Below, in pieces: positions 22,682-27,786 of a stretch of 27,786 bases of DNA (the first letter of the stretch is position 1; the number at the start of each line of letters is the position of its first letter). The stretch lies in contig PUOQ01000068.1 of assembly GCA_003552785.1 (NCBI GenBank), positions 1 through 27,786 of the forward strand. Direction: 5' to 3'. The notes under the pieces are model-generated. The model worked only from the letters and a program-made list of their open reading frames with translations. It made no database searches and was not told the DNA's origin. This DNA is from Dehalococcoidia bacterium. GTDB lineage: Bacteria > Chloroflexota > Dehalococcoidia > Dehalococcoidales > CSSed11-197. Made by a program: the position numbers and the translations under genes.

Positions 22682-24004
22682 CTATTTAATAAAACCTTCA
22701 TATCTACGCATAGCAAGCTGAGCTTCGATCTGCTTCATAGTGTCCAGTGTAACACCAACCACAATCAGCATGCCAAATGAAGACAGTTGCAATGCCTGAA
22801 CATTGGTAATTTCTTGAGCTATAATAGGCACAGTTGCCACAAACGCTAAAAACAGTGCGCCAGCCCAGGTTATACGATGGATAACACCATTAAGATACTT
22901 TTCTGTCTGCTTGCCGGGCCTTACCCCAGGTATGAAGCCACCCTGCCGCTGTAGTGTACCCGGTAAGTCCTGTTGCTGGAAAATAACCATGGTATAGAAG
23001 AAAGCAAAGAACACAACCAGCAAAAAGTTGGCACCCCAATATATTAAACCCAGTGGCATTGCCGCTTCCGGACTGAAAGTATTTACTATATGATTGGCAA
23101 AATTGGGATCCGCCCCGGCAGGATTGGCAAAATAACTGGCCACGATGCCGGGAAACATTATGAAAGCCATAGCGAAAATAAGCGGGATAACCCCGGCCGT
23201 ATTAACCCTTAACGGAATGTGTGTCGAGCCGGACTGCCGGTACATCTTACCGCCACGTATGACGCTTTTTGCATATTGTACCGGTATGCGCCGGTGGGCT
23301 TCGGTGAATACTACTATTAAAACGGTGACTGCCAGTGCGATAATGATAAAGCCTGCAAGGCCCATCATCTGGCCTGCCTCGCCGGTCAATATACCCCGGC
23401 CAACCATATCGGGAAGACCTGCAATAATGCCGGCAAATATAATGATGGATATGCCGTTACCGATGCCATATTGAGTAATCTGCTCACCCAGCCACACCAA
23501 AAACATGGTTCCGGCGACTATGGCGGTAACAATGGCGATGGTGGTCAAAGCATCGGTTGAAGCTACGGCGTTGTTCCTCTGAAGCAATGTCAATTGTCCG
23601 TAACCTGCAAACGCTGCCAGCGGCACACACAGATAATGGGTGTAAAGGTTGATTTTATTACGCCCGGCCTCACCCTCTTTTGCAAGTGCCTGAAGCTTGG
23701 GAATAACCGGTGTCATTAATTGCATCACAATGGTTGCAGTAATATAGGGGTAAACACCCATGGCAGCAACACTGAAATTGCGCATGGCGCCACCGCTGAA
23801 CATGTCAAACATGCCAAGTAAAGCATTTTGCCGGAAGAATTCCTCAAGAGCAGCAGTATCAACACCCGGTATGGGTACATGCGCCACCAGCCGGAACACT
23901 ACAAGCGCAGCAAAAATAACCAGAAAACGCCTGCGTAAATCCGGCAGACTCAGGGCGTCAATCATTGCCTGAAGCAATTTTGGCCTGGACTGCACTTGGG
24001 CCAA
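22682..24004 (-). CDS. secY: Preprotein translocase subunit SecY
   Basis: SecY is the inner-membrane channel of the Sec pathway. The 440-aa protein shows about ten hydrophobic segments, beginning with FLVIFAALVVFRLVAHVPIP (about 27-46) and the plug-side FDMFSGGAMRNFSVAAMGVYPYITA. It also has the cytoplasmic PGVRPGKQTEKYLNGVIHR loop. It starts at a TTG whose GAGGAGG Shine-Dalgarno lies within the end of rplO. Confidence 0.98.
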   Translation of the reverse strand: MAQVQSRPKLLQAMIDALSLPDLRRRFLVIFAALVVFRLVAHVPIPGVDTAALEEFFRQNALLGMFDMFSGGAMRNFSVAAMGVYPYITATIVMQLMTPVIPKLQALAKEGEAGRNKINLYTHYLCVPLAAFAGYGQLTLLQRNNAVASTDALTTIAIVTAIVAGTMFLVWLGEQITQYGIGNGISIIIFAGIIAGLPDMVGRGILTGEAGQMMGLAGFIIIALAVTVLIVVFTEAHRRIPVQYAKSVIRGGKMYRQSGSTHIPLRVNTAGVIPLIFAMAFIMFPGIVASYFANPAGADPNFANHIVNTFSPEAAMPLGLIYWGANFLLVVFFAFFYTMVIFQQQDLPGTLQRQGGFIPGVRPGKQTEKYLNGVIHRITWAGALFLAFVATVPIIAQEITNVQALQLSSFGMLIVVGVTLDTMKQIEAQLAMRRYEGFIK

Positions 24005-24005
24005 A

Positions 24006-24449
24006 CTATACCTCCTCTACCCGGCCTCCGGCCGACTCTATTTTTTCTTTTGCCGTGGCTGAAAACTTATTGGCCTTCACAAACAACGGCCTGTCCATGT
24101 CCCCTCTAGCCAGTATCTTTACCGGCCTGGAAGTTGACTTGATTAGCCCGCTTTCAACCATTTTTTCAGGTGTTATTTCGGTATCTGGTTCGAAGACGCA
24201 TAGATCTTCGACATTTACCAGGTTATATTCAACTTTAAATATATTTGTAAAACCCCTTTTTCGGGGTAAACGTTTGATAATGGGTAATTGACCCCCTTCA
24301 AAACCAGGCCGAACCTTCCCTCCGGAGCGGGATTTCTGCCCCTTCAGGCCCCGGCACGAGTATGTGCCATGGCCGCTGGCATTACCTCTGCCAACGCGCT
24401 TCCGATCTTTCCTTGAACCGGGAGCCGGTGCTAGTTCATGCTGTTTCAC
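24006..24449 (-). CDS. rplO: 50S ribosomal protein L15
   Basis: The 147-aa protein has the glycine-rich N-terminus RKRVGRGNASGHGTYSCRGLKGQKSR (about 17-42) typical of L15, then GFEGGQLPIIKRLPRKRGF (about 49-67). Translation starts at a GTG overlapping the rpmD stop by one base, with GAGGAGG upstream inside rpmD, indicating tight coupling. It lies just upstream of secY. Confidence 0.98.
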   Translation of the reverse strand: MKQHELAPAPGSRKDRKRVGRGNASGHGTYSCRGLKGQKSRSGGKVRPGFEGGQLPIIKRLPRKRGFTNIFKVEYNLVNVEDLCVFEPDTEITPEKMVESGLIKSTSRPVKILARGDMDRPLFVKANKFSATAKEKIESAGGRVEEV

Positions 24450-24631
24450 TAACTCGCCTCCTCAATCGTTACTAAATGTCTGACTTTTAATATCATCCCT
24501 CTTAATGACTTTGAATCTTCCCTGACTACGCTCTGGTTTAATTTTCTTAAACCCATGGACTTCAGAGTAAGCCGCTGGTCCTGAGAGCAGCCTATAGGGC
24601 TATGAGTACAAGTTATGCGCAACTTAGCCAT
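24449..24631 (-). CDS. rpmD: 50S ribosomal protein L30
   Basis: The 60-aa protein is the short bacterial L30: MAKLRITCTHSPIGCSQDQR, then LRKLNQSVVREDSKSLRGMI and VRHLVTIEE. The ATG at 24631 overlaps the end of rpsE by eight bases; a TTG one codon earlier (24634) is less likely. It sits between rpsE and rplO as in most spc operons. Confidence 0.97.
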   Translation of the reverse strand: MAKLRITCTHSPIGCSQDQRLTLKSMGLRKLNQSVVREDSKSLRGMILKVRHLVTIEEAS

Positions 24632-25157
24632 CAATTGATGCCTCCGTTTCTTCCTTAAGCCCCTTGCGTCGTGCGATTTCTTTTTCAGGGTCCTTCAACA
24701 TAGTCAAAGCAAGTAGAGTAGTTTTGGCTACATTAATGGGATTTGAGCTGCCAAGCGATTTGCTAAGCACATCCTTGACTCCGGCTGCTTCCACTACGGC
24801 CCTCACTGCACCACCTGCAATAACACCGGTACCAGGGACAGCCGGCTTCAAAAATACGGTACAGGCACCGTGTTTAACGGTAGCCTCACTGGGTATGGTA
24901 TTGCCCTTTAACTCAACTTTTACAACATTTTTACGCGCATATGCGCCCGCCTTGGCAATTGCTGCCGGAACTTCATTGGACTTGGCGAGGCCTACTCCTA
25001 CATGGCCGGCTCCATCGCCAACAACAACCAGTGCATTAAAGCGCATACGCTTTCCACCCTTAACCACCTTTGAAACCCTGTTAAGGGCTACCAGCTTTTC
25101 GTTAAGCACCAGTTCATCTGGGTTTACTTTTTTCATTTGCATTTCTTTTTTATTCAC
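24624..25157 (-). CDS. rpsE: 30S ribosomal protein S5
   Basis: S5 lies at the decoding centre and influences accuracy. The 177-aa protein has VNRVSKVVKGGKR-like sequence (26-37), then FNALVVVGDGAGHVGVGLAKS (about 40-60) and GSSNPINVAKTTLLAL (about 136-151). It starts at a GTG with GGGAG seven bases upstream; ATGs at codons 6 and 8 are alternatives. It follows rplR by 12 bases. Confidence 0.98.
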   Translation of the reverse strand: MNKKEMQMKKVNPDELVLNEKLVALNRVSKVVKGGKRMRFNALVVVGDGAGHVGVGLAKSNEVPAAIAKAGAYARKNVVKVELKGNTIPSEATVKHGACTVFLKPAVPGTGVIAGGAVRAVVEAAGVKDVLSKSLGSSNPINVAKTTLLALTMLKDPEKEIARRKGLKEETEASIDG

Positions 25158-25169
25158 TCGAAACTCCCA

Positions 25170-25535
25170 TTAGAACTTGAGTCCAGCATTGCGGGCTGCT
25201 TCAGCCAGAGTCTTAACCCGGCCATGATATTTGTACCCACCGCGATCAAAGACGACCTCTTTTATACCCTTGTCTTTTGATTTTCTGGCAATAAGCTCGC
25301 CAACCAACCCTGCATGCGAGCTTTTTGTCTGACCTTTGAGCTTATCTTTTACTTCCGTTTCCAGAGTCGAAGCAGCCACCAGTGTATGACCCTGAATATC
25401 ATCGATTACCTGTACATATATATGATTCAGGCTTTTGAATACAGCCAACCTTGGCCTGGAAGCGTCCCCTTTTACTTTGTTACGCACCCGAGCATGCCTT
25501 ACAAGCCGGGCAGACCTGGCATTACCTTTGGCCAT
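25170..25535 (-). CDS. rplR: 50S ribosomal protein L18
   Basis: The 121-aa protein binds 5S rRNA. It shows RLVRHARVRNKVKGDASRPRLAVFKSLNHIYVQVIDD (about 10-46) and the C-terminal FDRGGYKYHGRVKTLAEAARNAGLKF. Its start overlaps the rplF stop (TAATG). Confidence 0.98.
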   Translation of the reverse strand: MAKGNARSARLVRHARVRNKVKGDASRPRLAVFKSLNHIYVQVIDDIQGHTLVAASTLETEVKDKLKGQTKSSHAGLVGELIARKSKDKGIKEVVFDRGGYKYHGRVKTLAEAARNAGLKF

Positions 25536-26089
25536 TATTTCTTACCCCCTATAGCTTTACCTGCCTTGCCGGGTTTTATCCGAACTTTTTCACCAGCATA
25601 ACGTACACCTTTGCCCTTATAAGAATCAGGCCGACGGGCTTCCTTTATCCGGGCAGCCACTTTACCGACAAGCTCTTTATTTATGCCGCTTACTTTAATT
25701 TTATTATTACCCTCCACACTAAATGAAATACCTTCTCCAGGATCTATTTCGATAGCATGCGAATAACCGAGTTTAAGCACCAGTTTTTCTCCTGCTTTTT
25801 CAGCCCGGTAGCCGACGCCTACAACCTCAAGGTTTTTCTCAAAACCGGTGTTAACTCCATCAACCATATTGGCGATAAGAGTGCGAGTCAAGCCATGCTG
25901 AGCACGATGCTCCCGGGCATCACTTGGGCGCGTCACAACCAGAACATCTCCCTCTCGTTTAACGGTCATCTCCGGATTAATTTTGCGGCTAAGCTCCCCT
26001 TTGGGACCCTTAACTCTAACTTCATTTTCTTGAATTTCAACCGTAACCCCGGAGGGCACAATAATTGGGCTTCTTCCTATTCTAGACAT
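25535..26089 (-). CDS. rplF: 50S ribosomal protein L6
   Basis: The 184-aa protein has two similar domains. The start MSRIGRSPIIVPSGVTVEI, the middle LIANMVDGVNTGFEKNLEVVGVGYRA (about 70-95) and the end IKEARRPDSYKGKGVRYAGE identify L6, which supports the factor-binding region of the large subunit. It follows rpsH by 21 bases. Confidence 0.98.
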   Translation of the reverse strand: MSRIGRSPIIVPSGVTVEIQENEVRVKGPKGELSRKINPEMTVKREGDVLVVTRPSDAREHRAQHGLTRTLIANMVDGVNTGFEKNLEVVGVGYRAEKAGEKLVLKLGYSHAIEIDPGEGISFSVEGNNKIKVSGINKELVGKVAARIKEARRPDSYKGKGVRYAGEKVRIKPGKAGKAIGGKK

Positions 26090-26110
26090 TATTACAACCT
26101 CAAATACTTC

Positions 26111-26509
26111 CTACCAGATGTAACCTAACAATTCTCCGCCTATACCCTTCCGATACGCCTGCCTCCCGGTCATAACTCCCTGAGAAGTAGAAACAATGGA
26201 AATGCCGGCACCACCATAAACCTTGGGTATGGCAGTTGAGGGAACATAAACCCGCAAACCGGGTTTACTTACGCGCTTCAATCCGTTGATAAAGGGCCTT
26301 TTCACTTCATCATACTTGAGCGCCATTTTTATCTGGCGCCGCGCTTTTTCCCCTTCCAATTCAAAATCGGCTATAAAACCTTCATTTTTCAAAATCTGCG
26401 CTATCGACAACTTCATCTTTGAAGCCGGGACACGCACCGTTTCATGCTGGGCCATAACCGCATTACGAACCCGGGTAAGCATATCACTAATTGGATCAGA
26501 TACTGTCAT
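26111..26509 (-). CDS. rpsH: 30S ribosomal protein S8
   Basis: The 132-aa protein binds the central domain of 16S rRNA and is the usual repressor of the spc operon in E. coli. It begins MTVSDPISDMLTRVRNAVMA and ends GISIVSTSQGVMTGRQAYRKGIGGELLGYIW, the conserved C-terminal RNA-binding region. It follows rpsN after 15 bases. Confidence 0.98.
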   Translation of the reverse strand: MTVSDPISDMLTRVRNAVMAQHETVRVPASKMKLSIAQILKNEGFIADFELEGEKARRQIKMALKYDEVKRPFINGLKRVSKPGLRVYVPSTAIPKVYGGAGISIVSTSQGVMTGRQAYRKGIGGELLGYIW

Positions 26510-26524
26510 GCACTATACTCCCTA

Positions 26525-26710
26525 CTACCAACTTGCTTTCTTTACCCCGGGAATAAAGCCACTTGAGGCCATTTCCCTGAAGCATATTCGACAAAGGCCA
26601 AAATCACGAATATATGCTCTGGGCCTGCCACATCTCATACAACGATGATAGCCGCGACTCTTGAATCTAGGTTGCCGCTGAGCCTTTATTATCATTGATT
26701 TCTTAGCCAT
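26525..26710 (-). CDS. rpsN: 30S ribosomal protein S14, zinc-binding (type Z)
   Basis: The 61-aa short form of S14 has the zinc ligands C24, C27, C40 and C43 in CMRCGRPRAYIRDFGLCRIC, and ends FIPGVKKASW. This form is typical of Gram-positive, thermophilic and Chloroflexota bacteria; the longer cysteine-free form is not seen. It follows rplE by nine bases. Confidence 0.98.
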   Translation of the reverse strand: MAKKSMIIKAQRQPRFKSRGYHRCMRCGRPRAYIRDFGLCRICFREMASSGFIPGVKKASW

Positions 26711-26719
26711 AATTTCTCC

Positions 26720-27262
26720 TTAACTTCGACTAAAAGGCATACCGAGTAATTCCATAAGGCGTTTTCCTTCTACGTCGGTGCGCGCTGTTGTAACTATCGT
26801 TATTTCTAAACCCCGCAGCTTATCAACCTTATCAAAATCTATTTCAGGAAATATTATCTGCTCCTTACAACCCAGAGTATAATTTCCCTGACCATCAAAA
26901 GCATCCGGGCTAACTCCCTGAAAGTCCCTGATGCGGGGCAATACCACGTTTATCAGCTTTTCTAAAAATTCTATCATCCTGCGACCACGAAGAGTTACCT
27001 TGAGGCCAACCGGCATCCCCTCTCTCAACTTGAAAGCTGCAATAGAGCGTTTGGATCTTGTTGTAACCGGGTGTTGGCCACTAATAGCGGCAAGATCTTT
27101 TTCAGCGGCTTCCAGGGCTTTGGCATTTTGTACAGCTTCGCCAATCCCGATGTTTAAAACAACTTTTACCAACCGCGGCACTTGCATTACATTCTTATAG
27201 CCGAATTCTTTCATCAGCTCCGGGGCCGCTTCGTTATTATATTTCTCTTTAAGAGCCAACAT
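26720..27262 (-). CDS. rplE: 50S ribosomal protein L5
   Basis: The 180-aa protein binds 5S rRNA and contacts tRNA in the P site. Identifying segments are VPRLVKVVLNIGIGEAVQNAK (about 28-48), SIAAFKLREGMPVGLKVTLRG and LRGLEITIVTTARTDVEGKRL near the C-terminus. Its ATG follows the rplX stop codon with no gap. Confidence 0.98.
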   Translation of the reverse strand: MLALKEKYNNEAAPELMKEFGYKNVMQVPRLVKVVLNIGIGEAVQNAKALEAAEKDLAAISGQHPVTTRSKRSIAAFKLREGMPVGLKVTLRGRRMIEFLEKLINVVLPRIRDFQGVSPDAFDGQGNYTLGCKEQIIFPEIDFDKVDKLRGLEITIVTTARTDVEGKRLMELLGMPFSRS

Positions 27263-27574
27263 TTAATCTACAACCTCTTTGCATGATTTGCAGTAACGTA
27301 CTTTCTTGCCGTCCTCCAGGGTGGTATAACCCAGCCGCGCAGGTTTGCTGCACTTGTCACAAACATACATTACATTTGATATATCAAGAAAGGACTCCCG
27401 CTCGATAATGCCCGCCTGCCGGGCCTGCTTGGTAGGGCGAGCGTGTTTCTTGGTGAAGTTAACACCATCAACAAGCAGCTTGCCGCCGTTTGGATCAACC
27501 TGGCGCACCTTACCCTTTTTCCCCTTATCTTTTCCTGCTATTACCAGCACATTATCATTCTTTTTAATTTTCAT
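27263..27574 (-). CDS. rplX: 50S ribosomal protein L24 with C-terminal zinc ribbon
   Basis: L24 is an early large-subunit assembly protein. The 103-aa protein begins with a KOW motif (KKNDNVLVIAGKDKGKKGKV, 4-23) and ends in a four-cysteine ribbon, C72, C75, C95 and C98, found in a subset of bacterial L24 proteins. It follows rplN by eight bases. Confidence 0.98.
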   Translation of the reverse strand: MKIKKNDNVLVIAGKDKGKKGKVRQVDPNGGKLLVDGVNFTKKHARPTKQARQAGIIERESFLDISNVMYVCDKCSKPARLGYTTLEDGKKVRYCKSCKEVVD

Positions 27575-27582
27575 ATTTATGC

Positions 27583-27786
27583 CTACAGTACCTCCGGAGC
27601 CAGCGAAAGTATTTTAGTATAGTCCTTATCGCGCAATTCCCTGGCAACCGGACCAAATATACGAGTACCCCTCGGATTGTTTTTGTCAGTCAATATTACG
27701 GCTGCATTTTCATCAAAGCGTATATATGAACCGTCATAACGCCGATAAGGCTTGGCTACCCTTACGATCACAGCACGAACAACTTC
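27583..27786 (-). CDS. rplN: 50S ribosomal protein L14, 3' part (runs off the window)
   Basis: The C-terminal 67 residues of L14 are present, from EVVRAVIVRV at the window edge through YDGSYIRFDENAAVILTDKN to IFGPVARELRDKDYTKILSL and APEVL. The N-terminal half lies beyond the right edge. L14 contacts 16S rRNA at a subunit bridge and normally precedes rplX in the spc operon, as here. Confidence 0.97.
   Translation of the reverse strand, partial: EVVRAVIVRVAKPYRRYDGSYIRFDENAAVILTDKNNPRGTRIFGPVARELRDKDYTKILSLAPEVL

Overview
The window comes from a bacterium that looks like a member of the Chloroflexota, class Dehalococcoidia. The partial 16S rRNA gene at the left edge carries features I associate with Dehalococcoides-type 16S genes (for example the 'GGGAATAACTCCGGGAAACC' region and the short helix-17 region). 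The ribosomal proteins, a MetE-like core protein and the gene content fit a strictly anaerobic member of that group. This assignment is from memory of the family; no database search was possible.

Layout. (1) Positions 1-486, minus strand: the 5' third of a 16S rRNA gene running off the left edge, with a leader, a boxA-like element and two tandem sigma-70-type promoters. One rRNA promoter is interleaved with a divergent promoter for the next unit. (2) 720-5201, plus: tldD, tldE, a PAC2/ATP-grasp-like gene and a HEAT-repeat gene, tightly packed, which looks like a peptide-processing operon with two accessory proteins. (3) 5423-13486, plus: a S-adenosylmethionine (SAM) metabolism block. It holds mtnA, mtnP, a stand-alone MetE/MtaA-like zinc methyltransferase, a small Cys-rich protein, an unknown protein, an APH-P-loop fusion kinase, ahcY and metK. 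(4) 13544-16040, plus: a phosphohexomutase, a mannose-6-phosphate-isomerase-type cupin and a helical DUF5677-like protein, joined by overlapping stop/start codons. (5) 16248-16285: a perfect-stem bidirectional terminator. (6) 16298-27786, minus: the distal spc and alpha ribosomal protein operons, rplN(partial)-rplX-rplE-rpsN-rpsH-rplF-rplR-rpsE-rpmD-rplO-secY-adk-map-infA-rpmJ-rpsM-rpsK-rpsD-rpoA-rplQ-truA-rplM-rpsI. The rpmJ gene (37 aa) is included.

How the genes work together. MetK makes SAM; AhcY splits the S-adenosylhomocysteine left by methyl transfer; the MetE-like protein may remethylate homocysteine; MtnP and MtnA take methylthioadenosine as far as methylthioribulose-1-phosphate. None of the later salvage enzymes (MtnB, C, D, E or an MTRu-1-P aldolase) is in the window, so the fate of that product is open. 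Two unknown small genes and a fused kinase lie inside this block and are the best candidates for undescribed parts. The right half is a conventional ribosomal protein, RNA polymerase alpha and secretion operon.

I see no mobile element, CRISPR array or complete tRNA gene. Many genes in the left half start with TTG, placed by well-positioned Shine-Dalgarno sequences.
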